Below are positions 25,901 through 37,790 of a stretch of DNA of 64,000 bases, piece after piece (within the stretch, counting starts at the first letter, position 1; each line of letters opens with the position of its first letter). The stretch is from Eucalyptus grandis (Eukaryota > Streptophyta > Magnoliopsida > Myrtales > Myrtaceae), in the NCBI RefSeq assembly GCF_016545825.1, contig NC_052614.1, positions 1,898,630 to 1,962,629 of the forward strand. The letters run 5' to 3'. The notes under the pieces are model-generated. The model ran no database searches. It worked only from the letters and a program-made list of their open reading frames with translations, and was not told where the DNA came from. The translations under genes and the position numbers were made by a program.

Positions 25901-26260
25901 AGAACACGCTGAATAAAAAATAAAAAATAAAACGAGGAGAACTTTCTTGAGTCGAAGCAATTACCAGGAGAGATTGTCCACAGCCTCTGCCAATTGAAGC
26001 GATGAAGCACCACCTTCGAGTCCTCCGTGACCATCGCCAGCAAATCCTTCTCCGGATTCCACTCCGCCATCTTCACCTGCCAATCGGAAGAAATCGAGCC
26101 AAAACCTCACACAAAACCGAATGGGAAAACAATCGAATCGACCCGCCCATTATTAGGTCGCAAAAGAAGGCCGAAACGGGAGCCGAACCTGAGAAGCCAG
26201 CGGCTTGTCGAACTGAAGCTGAAAGGGAAGCACGTGCCGCGACCCTTGGTCGGTCTCCAT
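8568..26260 (-). CDS. APC4: Anaphase-promoting complex subunit 4 (APC4), 19 exons
   Basis: APC4 is a scaffold subunit of the APC/C ubiquitin ligase that degrades cyclins and securin in mitosis. Exons on the minus strand: 26260-26189, 26076-25965, 24208-24117, 23050-22967, 22628-22389, 20877-20797, 20135-19984, 18991-18831, 18752-18652, 18554-18480, 14382-14203, 13537-13455, 13430-13284, 12187-12083, 11292-11158, 11060-10836, 10768-10616, 9549-9468, 8662-8568. All have GT-AG borders. The N-terminal half is the APC4 WD40 domain ([59 protein letters not shown]). The middle is the helical APC4 domain ([49 protein letters not shown]). The C-terminus is acidic ([14 protein letters not shown]). Spliced length is 2375 nt, one short of a 791-residue frame; the break is in exon 15. 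Every other exon junction keeps phase, so the model is strong. The gene is convergent with CBP60. Partial dead copies lie at 30, 32-38 and 57-62 kb. Confidence 0.95.
11257..11275 (-). other. APC4: Single-base frame break in APC4 exon 15
   Basis: On the minus strand exon 15 begins in the frame FKEAAQMP, as expected after exon 14. The downstream part reads FSTISKK in the next frame, which is the frame that joins exon 16. One base is missing in the run of four T after the ATGCC. The degenerate copy at 32.3-32.45 kb keeps FKEAAHMHFFSI in a single frame. Confidence 0.85.
14672..14829. repeat. 79-bp tandem duplication in APC4 intron 10
   Basis: Two head-to-tail copies with a period of 79 bp (starting at 14672 and 14751) differ at only a few bases. 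They lie in the 4.1-kb intron 10, immediately before a GT/GA microsatellite. The near identity implies a recent event. Confidence 0.9.
14869..14908. repeat. GA microsatellite
   Basis: About 20 GA dinucleotides in APC4 intron 10, preceded by a short GT run at 14840-14850. Confidence 0.95.
16210..17070 (+). mobile_element. LINE (non-LTR retrotransposon) 3' fragment, degenerate
   Basis: A plus-strand remnant sits inside APC4 intron 10, antisense to the gene. Readings such as [40 protein letters not shown] and, further on, [16 protein letters not shown] match the zinc-binding region (zf-RVT type) near the C-terminus of plant L1-type reverse transcriptases. The frame is broken repeatedly, so it is non-functional. 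A T-rich homopolymer of about 23 nt ends the block near 17069. The 5' part of the element is absent. Neither end nor a target-site duplication was pinned down. Confidence 0.75.
16442..16495 (+). repeat. 27-bp tandem duplication inside the LINE remnant
   Basis: Two adjacent 27-bp copies encode WKVRVLIRV and WKVRVLIKV. The duplication is in frame with the residual reverse-transcriptase reading and is not a family feature, so it arose locally. Confidence 0.85.
19877..19932. repeat. GA microsatellite in APC4 intron 7
   Basis: About 56 bp of mostly pure GA dinucleotides, interrupted once by GGGAGGGA, about 50 bp from the exon 7 donor at 19984. Confidence 0.95.
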
Positions 26261-27870
26261 AGCTGGAAAAAGCTCCGGGAGCAGCCAAAAACGCAGCCAA
26301 AACGTCCGGTGGCAAATGCGAACTTAGAGGGAGAGCTAGTGGTGGAGGGTTAGAGCCCGAAAGCCCTAGAAGAAAGCCTGATGGAAGAGAAGAGCGAGTA
26401 ACCAAGTGCAATGGAGCCTGATAATTTTGCAGAGAAGATTACGGAAGAGGAAGAACAGGCGGGAGAGAATTTGACTACTGAGGAAGCAGAGTGAATTTGA
26501 TTACGGGCCGAGCCTTGGGGCCCGGTCCCAATATGGGCTGCGATATTGGCTTAAACCCAAGCCCAAGAAACTCTAATTCAGCCCAAAATCCAAACCCAAA
26601 TTTAACCGACATCCTAACCAAGCCCACTTTCCCCGCCATTCTCTCTCTCTACTGCCGTCCCCCGATCTGCCGTCGCCTCTCAATTCTTCCTTCCAAACGA
26701 ACAGAACACGAGAACCCACCACGGTTGAAGTTCACCGAAAATGTACTTGCTGATCATAGGACAGATTTACACCGCACCGCACGTATTCATGTTGCCCACT
26801 TCACTTTGGATAACTCGACAGTTGAGATTAAAACGAGCGGGGGTTTGGTTCAGGCATTTCGTCGAACGTTTGAAGCGCACTGGCTAAAAGGAGGCAAACC
26901 CGACCACCAACTCGCGCCAGGACTCGCAATGATTGACAGACAGCGACCCCAAACGGCGGCGCACGGACGAAGGGGGCCAGTGCTCGCGTGAACCAGACAA
27001 GGACGAAGCCTGGTCTGGCGAGCCCAGAACGGGGCAAGACAGGGGCACGAACAGAGGAGGCGTCGGCTGAGAGTCCCTACCCGGCTCGGCGACGGTGAAT
27101 GGAGGGCGAGTTCGATAGACCGGACCACGTCGGGTCGCCTCGCACGCCTCCGAGCCAGGATGCTCGGAAAAACGGCTCGTCCCACGAAAAATGGAAAGAA
27201 AAAGAAAAAGAAAGGAACTTGACCTACCGGAGACTTAGCGCGGGGAACGGGAGATGCGAGCTTAAGAGCGCGGTCGGGAGTCGTCGGACGGGTTTCAGGC
27301 GTGACCGAACTGCCGGAGGGCTCCTCGCTCTCAAACTCTCTCTCTCTCTCTCTCTCTCTCTTTTCCCCTTTTTTAATGGTTGCTCTCAGTCTCTCCACCC
27401 TTCTCTCTCTCTCCCTCTCTCACTCTATTTCTCTCCGAAAATCCCACCTTTGGCTCGCTCTCCTTCTCTCCGTTTTTGCTCTGCTGTGACTAATTTTACT
27501 TTCCTTCCTAATTCGTCTTCCAATATATTTCGACTTTATGAAACGGTAAATCGTCGAGCTTCAAACAAAAAACAAAAAACAAAAAACAAAAAAAAGAAAC
27601 GGTAAATAAATTGTAAGAGGCACTTTTTGAACGATTCGTGATTACGTTAAAGTTATACAAACGAACCCACATTGATGCTTTTTGCCTATTTCAACATTCA
27701 GTTCCTCATGCAGAAGTTATTTTAGATTGCACGTTCTTTTATGGACTTCACGCATTGGTGTGACACTTTTATGGGTTTGGAAAGTGGAAGGAATGCCTAA
27801 GACTCTATTGGAATGCTTTTAAAGGGGATGAATCAATGGATATTAGGGCTAGCAATCGGTGCAGTCTTGT
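26261..27870. other. APC4 upstream region, relatively GC-rich
   Basis: This is the minus-strand promoter side of APC4 (start codon at 26260). It is richer in GC than its surroundings, especially 26.5-27.3 kb. It contains a CT run at 27336-27361 and a repeated CAAAAAA tract near 27566-27600. Long open frames occur on both strands (for example 27099-27605 plus) but are low-complexity and match nothing I know. No TATA box was assigned. Confidence 0.45.
27336..27361. repeat. CT microsatellite
   Basis: A run of about 13 CT dinucleotides within a longer CT-rich tract that continues to about 27435. Confidence 0.9.
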
Positions 27871-27879
27871 GGGTAAAAG

Positions 27880-28505
27880 CTATGTAGCACCGACACAAAT
27901 ACGCGACACGTGACACGATACGACTCAACACGACACGCCATTTATTAAAAATAGAGAATTCCGACACGTTATATATTAAATATATTATTATATATAAATA
28001 CATAAATAATAATAATAATAATAGCCTATAATTAATTTACACGAAAAATATTAAATAATATCATTCATTATTTTAATTTGTTACAATAATGCATAAAACT
28101 TAGAGAAAAAACTTTGTTTAAAGAAAAATGCTGAAATGATATTTTTAAATTTATTTATTTATCATATATAACATTTTTTATTACTTCTTTCATAGTAAAA
28201 GACTTTTAAAAAAACTAAAACAATTCTAAAAAGTTTGACCCTATACGTGTATATTTATAGCATTTTGTATTACTTCTTTTATTACTTCTTTTTGTATATA
28301 TATATATATATTTTGACCCCTCAAGTATTAGAAATTTTTAAAATTGACCCGTGCATGTCGAAATCGCGTGTCGGAATTCCGAACTCGCGTGTCGAAGAGA
28401 GTTGACCATGTGTCGGATTTTTCGACACTCATTGACCACATGTTGGAGCATGTCGGAGTGTCGGATACAATATGAAAGCTCCCGAAAAGTGTCGGTACTA
28501 CATAG
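27880..28505. mobile_element. Non-autonomous inverted-repeat DNA transposon (MITE-like), 626 bp
   Basis: The left end CTATGTAGCACCGACAC (27880-27896) is the inverse complement of the right end (28489-28505) with one mismatch. The flanks GGTAAAAG (27872-27879) and GGTAGAAG (28506-28513) look like an 8-bp target-site duplication with one substitution, which would fit the hAT superfamily. Both subterminal regions are rich in CGACACG or CGTGTCG motifs in opposite orientation. The interior is strongly AT-rich and has no transposase. Confidence 0.75.
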
Positions 28506-28959
28506 GGTAGAAGGATGAGGGCTTTTATTAATCAACTATGTTTTGTATTCTATTTAGATCATTTAATTGGAAACAAGAGAGTATATGTAATTACTAAAAA
28601 TGTCTTCAAAAGTAACTGTATAACTTATTCTCCTTAAACTAGAGCACCAGTCTTTTTTTTTTTTTTTTGCGAAAGAACTAGAGCACCAATTAAAACCACA
28701 ATTCGTATGACCCTTGCAGGACTCCCATAAATGACAGTGTTCCACTACTTATGTGTCACATTGATTTTAAACAATAATGGGATGAAAATTGTTTTTCCTA
28801 GAAAACTAAGCTGTCGATGGATGTTCATTTATTTGTTTATGTTGGGCATGCTTATCATCATTTTCTAAAATTTATTACATGTTATAAATGAGTTTGTTAT
28901 TGTCCATGGTTTCTCACTCAAAATGATTTGGTCGACCTCATTAGACTTGGTGTGGGGGT

Positions 28960-29303
28960 CCTTACCTAGGCAAGGCACGACAAGTACTCGCCCTTGCCTA
29001 GGTGCGGCTTAGTGAGGCTGACCCTCATTGGCCATGGCTATGGATGGTTGCTGGAGGTGGCCAACGGCGAAAAGAAAAGAGAAAGGAAAAAAAAGAAAAA
29101 ATATTAAAATATTATTAAAAATGTCTACCTTAACGTCGATGGCCAATCGGCATCCATGTCAATAATTTTTTATCTAAATTGACCTAATGAACTAAATTGG
29201 TACTAATGTGAAAATATTTACGGTTAAATTAGTTCAATTAAAATGTTTATGACTAAATTGATATCGATACAATGTGTTTATGACTTTTTTGATACTTTAG
29301 TGG
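28960..29303. mobile_element. Truncated copy of the 'AAAAAAGTCCTAAACC' inverted-repeat element
   Basis: The right end (about 29230-29303) has the alternating 'ctaaattgatac.../gtttatgact' motifs and ends in GACTTTTTTGATACTTT, the complement of the terminus seen at 63904. The left part carries GC-rich CCTTGCCTAGG-type sequence like the interior of the 55.1-56.0 kb copy. No left terminus was found. Confidence 0.5.
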
Positions 29304-29869
29304 CATCAAAGATAGACTATCAAGGATTGAGTAGACTTCACTCAATTCTTTTGTCCATCTACTAGGTCAAGGTGAGTGATGACATGATCAAGAGGATTTT
29401 AATGGGTGGCCCCCTTATTGAGTACTTACATTTAATCGAGAAACTTGAAAGACCATGCGATTGACAGATATTGGCCAATTGAAGCTAACGATCCACTGTT
29501 AAAGATTCTCGCTCCTCATTTTGTTGTCATCACAAGTAACATGGTGTTTTCCGCAATAAAAAGGTTAGAATAGTTGAAGCATCATGGTGATTCTTCTTGT
29601 TAGTCGAACTAGTAGCGCTCATGAAAACTGAAAAATAAAGAGGATTACAATGAATGTCAGGAGAATTAGTGCTGCAACTATCATCACCAAGTGAAGCCAA
29701 TCATAACAAGCACCATTTGAATTTTTTTTAACCAAAATGAAAGTTATATTTTAAGTTGCGATGAACTTTGTAGAAACTTGAAGCTGACTTTATTTGAGCA
29801 TCTTTGGAAGCCAAAGTATATCTTTAAAAAAGGGGATTGTATTGCCGACATCAAACCTTTCAAATTGAG

Positions 29870-30330
29870 CAAATTGAGCAAACTTCACAAAATCAAGTCC
29901 GAACAACCGAGTCAATTGCTCACTAGCTTGCAAAAGAATGGGAGTTGAACCTAAGAAGCCATCGGTTTATTGAACTGAAGTTAAAACGAAAGCATGCACT
30001 GCAGTCCTTCATCAACCTCCATAGCTAAAAAACTCCGAAGCAGCTAAAAAACGCAACGCTAGGGCTGGAACAAATCGCGAGGGGCGTATAGAAGCGTCAA
30101 TGGAAAATGTGAGCCGAAAGAGAGCTTGTGAAGAATAGAGCTCGAAAAACCCAGAGGAAGGCTCGAGGCTAGTTAGGAAAGGATAGAGCTGAAGAGCGAG
30201 ACGAAGAATGGAAGAGCAAGAGAGTAAGAAAGTCCATTGGAGTCCGAAATCATTGTGGAGAAAATTGCAGAAGAGGAACAAGAGAGAGAGAAAATAAGAG
30301 ATAAAGACACGATTAAAGAAGTGAAGGTGG
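29870..30330 (-). pseudogene. APC4 exon-1 and 5'-flank fragment
   Basis: This resembles 26090-26480: partial intron 1, exon 1 and upstream sequence. The exon 1 equivalent starts at an ATG whose complement ends at 30022 and begins MEVDEGLQCMLSF, followed by an in-frame stop and then LQFNKPMAS. No exon 2 follows, so it is an isolated broken first exon. Confidence 0.75.
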
Positions 30331-30419
30331 ACTCATTTGATTGATGGGCAGGCCGAGCTTGACCGAATCGTGCCATATCCTAGATGGAACTTGTTGTCTG
30401 GGCTCGTTCATCATGAAAA

Positions 30420-31925
30420 AAAGTATGTAATTTTGGAACAGGTCGGATTACCAAAGTGTTGGGTTTACTTATAACCATAATGGCCACCTTTCTTATACAT
30501 CCATTATCAAATTGAGCTCTTCTTATCAAATTGATCAAAATCATAACAGATTGGAAACCATATCAGCATTTGCAGTAAATTTGAATTAATGGAAAAATGA
30601 TATTAAACTTTTTTATATAGCTTAAAGATTATATTCAACATTAAACAAATTAAAGTTTTATGGACGATATTACACCTTTGGCTAGAATGCATAAGACTAC
30701 TTGCGTCTTTTTCCTTTGATTAGAGCTAATTCTTTGTTACAAAGCTAAAGCAACATCAACCGAGCTTCAATATTCCAATAGAAGCACGGTCGCAAATGCA
30801 CATCAATTGGGCTCCACGGACCTTGTTTTTCACGCCAGAAACATTTTCTACTCCAGTTCCAACAACGACCTTGTTAGGGAGAATTGGGTAATGATTAACT
30901 AAGTAGTAAACCATGATCAATTTCTTCCCAAAACTAAATTGACCAAAATGGACTTGACTCTAGCAACAACCAACAGTATTTTCCAACAATACAACCTCAA
31001 AATAAATAAATATAATGCTGATATATTAAAGAAACAAGGCAACAATAATACCAAGATTTTTACTTGGAAAATTCAAAGTGGGAAAAAATTATGAATGGCT
31101 CAAAAACTTCCAATAATCACCAAAAATAGTAATAGTATTTCATCATCATAAAAATTAGGGGCAATATAATCCTTACATAAGGGCCATCCTATCCAAGTTT
31201 GTTACGGAGATGGATTAATACAAAAAAAGTAAGAAACCTTAATCGTGACCGGAAAAAACGAGGGACAATTTGGAGAAGATTTTTAATGAACAAAACCAAT
31301 TAACTAGTAGTCTCCGTCTAACGAACAATAGTCTGAAAATTGAACCAATTTGACAACGTTTGGTCTTCGATTCTGGACTGGAAAGTCGCTTCCCCTTTTT
31401 CTGCTTCTCATGTGTTTTTCTCAGGGAATTCTCTATCTCCACTCCACTCCACAAACCGCTCCTCTCTTTGTTTTTTCTTTCGACATTTTGACCTTTTTCT
31501 TTTGCTTTCATGTTATGTTAGCTGAACCCCACAAAGAGATGACCCAGCCGACAATCCTCTATCAATAGGAATGAGAACTTAGTCTTGCAAAACTTTGATT
31601 CCGAGACCTTTGACTTGACGGGCTTCCCATGGTAAGAACCTCTAAGTTCTTTATCAACCCCACAAACTTTAGAAGGCAAGCATCGAATTGCTTCCACTTT
31701 TAACATGAAGATCAAAACCCAAATCACAAAGAACTCTCTTTAAATAAAGACTCCAATAGACTTGCATACAGGTGTCAACAATGATACTCACTTAAAGACA
31801 ACTGTCTAATTCGTCGGCCATTATATCAAACAAGTTGGCTAGACTTTCAGTATTTTAGAAATGTCTTAGGTTAACGGACAGTTTTAGCTCTACAAAGCTT
31901 TTGTCAAATATAATCAGGGCAATGT
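30420..31925. other. No recognisable gene
   Basis: AT-rich sequence with short open frames only. I found no similarity to the APC4 or TNL repeats here and no RNA gene. Confidence 0.4.
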
Positions 31926-32030
31926 GGGATGACAATATGCAAGCATCCTTTGCCATTCCAAGGATGCATTGTCAGAGTTTGGAGAAGTTCAAGAAACATC
32001 GAGCCCCCAATCCTCTAATGATCTCAAAAG
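31926..32030. repeat. Unit U, short fragment (copy 1)
   Basis: About 105 bp matching the first part of the blocks at 36021 and 37791 (plus-strand reading around IPRMHCQSLEKFKKHRAP). It is followed directly by sequence like APC4 intron 4 (near 22760), so it marks a rearrangement joint. Confidence 0.7.
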
Positions 32031-34860
32031 GCTTCCATAGACCCATATTAAAGCCGTTGGACTTTGAAATAAGATTTCAAGTTCGGAACTTAACTGCAAA
32101 CGAAAAAATTAGAAATAACATGTAAGATATTAAGAATAAAATATTCTGTTAAGAATCAAGATCAAGAAGTCGTATATAGGCAATCCAGAGTTATCCTATA
32201 GAACCACAAAAAGAAATGAAAAGCACGAAAAAGTAGTTCTACTCTGCACATGTGGATATTTGATCATTTATGTAGTTTCAGATTAAAGGTATATACCCCA
32301 TAGAAGGACAGAGAATTGGGCATGTATCCTATGGATGTTGAAACTGACGTAGGAGGGAATAGTGGTAATAAATTCTTACAAAGTTTCTTTTTCAAAATAG
32401 AAAAGAAATGCATATGGGCAGCTTCCTTGAAAATGTAATGATCAAATTCGGTTTTAATCAAAAAACATGAGATCGGTATTTCTATACACAATGATAACCA
32501 GCTAAATAGAGAGCTTGATCCAATAAGATCACTCAACTAAAGCTCCCATGTACATTGTAAAGTGATCAAAGCTGAGATCAAATACGAAAAACTAGATTAT
32601 TAGATAGAGGGTAATTGAAAAACCATTATTGAGGACAACCTCCAGAAGACAATGCTAAACCCCCAATGGTATCCTTTTCTTTCTCTCGTTATAGTCTCAA
32701 GGTTATGGTCACTCAAGCAAAGAAATGAAAAATATAGGTACAACTTTATGGAAATAGGCATTTGGATAGAAATATCTACATACAAACCCCATTAACAGTA
32801 AGTCATAAACCAGCCATACAAGAAACGGTAATTTCAGCTCAAATAATTGAAGCGTTGGGTAAAACCAAAAGCAAAAGCTCTTTATTAAATGATTGCAATG
32901 TTTACAGAAGCCAATTTTGAGCTCGGAATAATCATACTTAAACTCCTGTTATGCATACAAAGAGATCTAGAATTTCACATTTGGTACACATATCAGCAAT
33001 GAGGGCCAGACTTGAAAGGGGGAAAAAGCAATCACTTCAAACAACATATTATAGTAATAATTTATCCCATAGTTCATATTTTTCCCACTAAGGTGGCATT
33101 TGTAGGAACATTTATGAATGAAAAAAGTAGATATAGTGTTAATGTGAAGATCTGCAATAAAAGAGCAATAAACAACACATTCAAGTAAGAACTTCTATAC
33201 ACAAACAAGATCCTTACATTTCAGCTTTCTAACTCTTTTGCTGATACTTGCATTCCATCTGCTGAAATTCCTTTGCAAGTGTCTTTCGCAGATATTCGGT
33301 GTCCCCAAATCCTCCAAACTGTAGTAATTCTCTAGCTCTCCACGTTGTTTCTCTGATATAATAATGAGGTTAAGACAACTTACTAGCCAAGCATGATATA
33401 TCAAGGTAGAAAATATTAAAGCTGTTGGATTGTGAAATAAGAATCTTAGTTTGAAACATAGCTGCAGATAAAGCATTAGAAAACAAAATGTAAGATATAA
33501 AGAATGAAATATTGTCTATTAAGAATCAAGATCAAGAAGTTATATCAACCTGGTTGAGATATAGCACAGCTGCCGCATGGGACTTCAAGCCTCATAACAG
33601 TTTTTTCTTTCTGCTTAATATTTATACCATGTTAGAAACTATTATAGCACAGCATGTATAACTGCTGCAAGCACTAGCATATAACAAGCAGCACACACAT
33701 ATCCATTGTTAAGTAAACAAAGCTAGATTGATAAGAAAACATTCATTATTTATTATGTAAAAACAAACTCTCTTCCAAGCAAAATGTAGTCCATGAATCG
33801 GATGATGGTTGATAAATCTGTAGAAGTCTCAAAGAAAGAAATGCAGTGGCATCGGCCAAATCCATAACCATCGTACTCATGACCAAACAGCTATAGCTTA
33901 ATGACATAACCAATTATTTATGAACTTTTCCACCCTCAACCATAATTAAAGCACATACAAATTCTATCATTTAGGAGTCACCTAAACCAACCTTTTTAAT
34001 TTGACTGAACTGAACATATTTGAGTTTCAATATTTAAAATAAACTACTAATTTGTTGAAATGACCATGTCACATATGTCTGTTTCTATTGACACCATCGC
34101 CTAAGAGTGTAGATCCTCACAATAAGCTCAACCTCTGCAAATGCTATGCTGAACTTTGTCATTGACATTTGAAGCATTTTCAATCATCAATGACAACATC
34201 AGCAGCAAGATGATAATTTCCGATCTTACATGAGAATGCAATTAAGCACATCAATTAGATTCAAGTCCTAAAGTGTATATATCTATTGAATCTATTATCA
34301 ATGTATGACATGTGAAAGAAACAATTCATTGAGGCCATAAATCTCTTCTCATTTGCTGACCTATTTAACAAATGGGCCACGTTCAATGATCTAATAAGAT
34401 TTGTTAAGCTTATCCTGTTCAGATTGACCTATCTAACAATCCATATTAACTTGACATTAGTAAACATGGATTGCCATCTCTATTAGCTGCAAAATTTTCA
34501 GTTAGCAAGCTGGCTGTTTGCATTGCATCATGCAGCTTTTAAGTAATTCAAAATATTTCTCAAGAGAGATAAGAGAAGAACACATTCTAGTGAGAAAGGA
34601 TTCTTGCATAAGGAATTTCTTGTTGAGAAGTAATGAGGTTAACATTCAGCAATAGCATGGAAAACTTACTTCTAGATCATGTAGTGAAATTGTACCATCT
34701 TCAAGTCCCAAGACAGCAACCTTGCCAGGAGGACCTCAGCATAATGATGTTATACATTTACCTGGAGCAGATTAGAATAATTAAGAAGCTAATATTGACG
34801 ACACACAATGAATGTGCAAACAAAAGAGGGTTCATAAAATAAAATAAAAATCAGAAAAAC

Positions 34861-34921
<61 letters not shown>

Positions 34922-36020
34922 ATTTCTTCAAAATAAAATTAATAGAAGAAGAAGGAAGATACAGAATGCACAGTAAACAAGAAATGTTAATCAAAATTTG
35001 TTAAGTGAGGCAAAGTGTCATAATGGTACAAGAAAAATGAGAGGATATCGGTTGCTTGATTTGGGATTTCTTTGGGCTAGTAGGTCATCTAAAGCGATGG
35101 GAATCTATACTTTTTTGGCAGCCTCAAATCCATTGTCTCAAACCAAAAACAAATCTTGTTTTTCACTTTGGAACCTCAAGGTGGAGTGGATCCGTGAAAG
35201 CTTACTTCAGGCGAGGATCACAAGTGTACAAGTATCTACAATTTAGGATCTCAACAAAAAGCATTCAAGGGTTGGCCTGAGTAGTATTGTGCACTCAACC
35301 ACACATTCTCCAAATCCATGAGACAATATGAGGCGTCAGATGTTTCTGGAAAAAAAAAAAGCCTCCTCTCTAAATTTTTCCATTGAGAATAGATAGTAAG
35401 AATTGCCAAGGCGAGGCATCTAATCCTAAGCTCTTACGAATTTGAATTACCAAGAGATGAAGTCATAAGAACATAAGATACATGGATGCAGCAACCTCTA
35501 CACTCTTAGTCTCTGTGCCTTCTTCAATTCCTTACTCCCTCCCTCTCGACCAGATTGCCATACAAGTGTACAGCATAGCTTGAGATATCCTATTAACAAG
35601 TAAGTGAAACTCCCGCTAGTGAACTTGATTAATCAAAATGATGCAACAAAATGCCCCTCTGTAATTAGAAGAAGATAAATTAACTTCAAGTAGTAAAAAT
35701 GTGAGAAACTTTCTAGCCTATGCTCTAAAATCTAGTAACATTGAATGTCTTCTTGTAGGGAGCACTCAATCATTAGAAAAGAGAAAGAAGAGCAGCCAGA
35801 AGAAGCGTTACATTTTGAAAAATATAATTAGAAATCTATGGAAAACTATATAGATGCCTGACAGCATTGAGATGGTATTCTGCGGGGCCTAAACCTACCA
35901 ACTCCATGTGGGCATCATGCATTTCTACATCTGACATTCCTAGTCTATCTAGCATAAATGATATCCTCTCCAATTCAAGTTATTTATTTTCATGGACACT
36001 TTAATCGGTGTACCTAGAAG
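32031..36020 (-). pseudogene. Scrambled APC4 pseudogene block (copy A)
   Basis: Pieces of APC4 on the minus strand in non-native order. From left to right: an exon 15 equivalent at about 32294-32430 (FKEAAHMHFFSI, NLLPLFPPTSVS), an exon 14 equivalent at about 33225-33355, an exon 4 equivalent at about 33540-33620, an exon 3 equivalent at about 34670-34766, and intron 2 material to about 36000. In the real gene exons 14-15 are more than 10 kb from exons 3-4. Exons 5-13 are missing, and the exon 3 equivalent has lost bases in the CWRPDGK region. It cannot encode APC4. A GA microsatellite of about 55 bp lies inside. Confidence 0.8.
34864..34919. repeat. GA microsatellite
   Basis: About 55 bp of uninterrupted GA dinucleotides inside the intron 2 equivalent of the APC4 copy A; the active gene has an A-rich tract at the matching place (about 24300-24340). 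Confidence 0.95.
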
Positions 36021-36715
36021 GATGACAACATGCAAACACCATTTACCATTCCAAGAATGCATTATCAGAGTTTGGAGAAGTTCAAGAAACATCGAGCTCC
36101 TCATCCTTTGATAATTTTGTTTCCTTTTACAAGCGCCTTGCGAAAGTTCTCTTAGATATTATAGCACTTACATCAACCAATGGCATGATAACCGGATTCT
36201 GCCAGTGAGTTATATGAAATCAGTCCAGCAACTAACATCAAATGAACTACTAATAATACAAAGAAGTTTACGAGTCTCTGTTTGTCAAACTCCATATTCT
36301 TTTTGACCTCTTTGGATCCAACTTATGGTGCAGCTAACATCATTGACCATAGAAGCTCTGACCAAATTAGCATAGTGTATTCAGCTCAAGTTGCTTGCTT
36401 TTGTGGGACATAGTATGAATCTTTGCTTTTATCATTATGTGCTATTCATGCATTAGAATTAATACAAGACAGTTTTCAACTGGCATATAGGATACTGAGA
36501 AGTTTCCTCAGAAAACTTATGGAAATGCTTCCTGAGTTTTCCTCTACAGCAAGTAGATGAGCTAACAAAAGCTTCTGCACAATATAAGGAATTATTCTAT
36601 AGTACGGCCGATAATGTCAAAAGACATTCTGTTAATGTCTTGCTTGGCTCAAAAGTACTAGTGTATGACAGATGGCTTTACCAACTCTACAAACATCAAG
36701 ATGCATTCTTTTCCT
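36021..36715. repeat. Unit U (copy 2)
   Basis: About 0.7 kb that matches 37791-38463 along its length, from GATGACAACATGC to CATCAAGATGCATTCT. It is not part of the APC4 gene in this window. Broken plus-strand readings exist but I recognise no protein family. Confidence 0.75.
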
Positions 36716-37360
36716 AATACTTCTGTTTCATCTGTTGAAATTTCTCCGCAAGTGTCCTTCACAAATATTCACTGTCCCCAAATCCTCCAAATTGCAGTAA
36801 TTTTCTGGCACAATAATGCATGTAAGACATCTTGCTGACCTGACAGAATACATTGAGGCAGAAAACCGCAAGAAATTACAAATTATTTTTCAAAAGTGAG
36901 ACCTTCCGATTCAATGAGGAACGACAATCAACCCATCGATTTTAACCCTTATTACCATGTGGATACTTAAAATAGTGCTGGACCAAGAAAAGCCACAGTT
37001 GACGGCCAGTAAATCACCCTAGCTTGAGTCGCCTTTATTTATTTAAAGTATTTATGAAGATCGTAGCAAGATGACATGTAATGAAGAACTAACCCACAAA
37101 CCAGGAGTCATTTACAATTGCATATCATCAGTTTAGCAACTAATTCGATCACTTTGAATAAAAGCATGAATCAGTTGCTAGAGCGCATGAAAACAATACT
37201 AGGCTTGATAGCATATTATTTTGGCATTTAAAGCATGACCAAGTTCCATTACACCATAGTATTAGAATTCTGTAGCACACAAATGAATAGCGCAACCCAG
37301 CGAAGGCCTACCAAAATAGCTACCGCAATACTAAGCTGACCATATTTCATAGTATCCAAG
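36716..37360 (-). pseudogene. APC4 exon 14/intron 13 fragment
   Basis: Colinear with 12080-12780 of the active gene: an exon 14 equivalent (about 36730-36820) that has lost part of its start, then intron 13 sequence. This is the second exon 14 copy in the rearranged zone. Confidence 0.75.
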
Positions 37361-37790
37361 GAATACTAACCTGACCTTCTCGCTTTGAAGCAATTACAAG
37401 GAGACTGTCCACAACCTCTGCCAATAGAAGCGGCGAAGCACCACCTTCGAGTTCCCTGTGACCATCGTTAGCAAACACTCCAGTTTCCACTCCATGATCT
37501 TCACCTGCCAATAAAAAATGAACAAACTTCACAAAACCGGGTCAGAACAATTGAGTTGACCACCCATTAGGTCACAAAAGAAAGTTGGGAGCTGAACCTA
37601 AGAAGCTAGTGGTTTTCAAACTGGAGTTGAAACGGAAGCATGACATATTGTGGTCCTTTGCCAATTTCCATAGCTAAAGCTTTGTGGGCAGCCGAAAACG
37701 TAGCACCAGCACTGGAAGAAATCGCAAGGATGTGAGCTAAAAGAGGGCTTGTGAAGAATAGAGCTCAAAGAACCCGGAGGAAACATGCCC
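37361..37790 (-). pseudogene. APC4 exon 1-2 fragment
   Basis: The exon 2 equivalent lies at about 37390-37507 (reading around [20 protein letters not shown] in a shifted frame) and the exon 1 equivalent at about 37590-37670, followed by upstream flank to the joint with unit U at 37791. Indels break both exons. Confidence 0.75.

Noticed and set aside
26491..27605. Several open frames of 160-180 codons on both strands upstream of APC4
   Set aside because: GC-rich and low-complexity sequence keeps frames open by chance; no recognised domain and no consistent splice signals.
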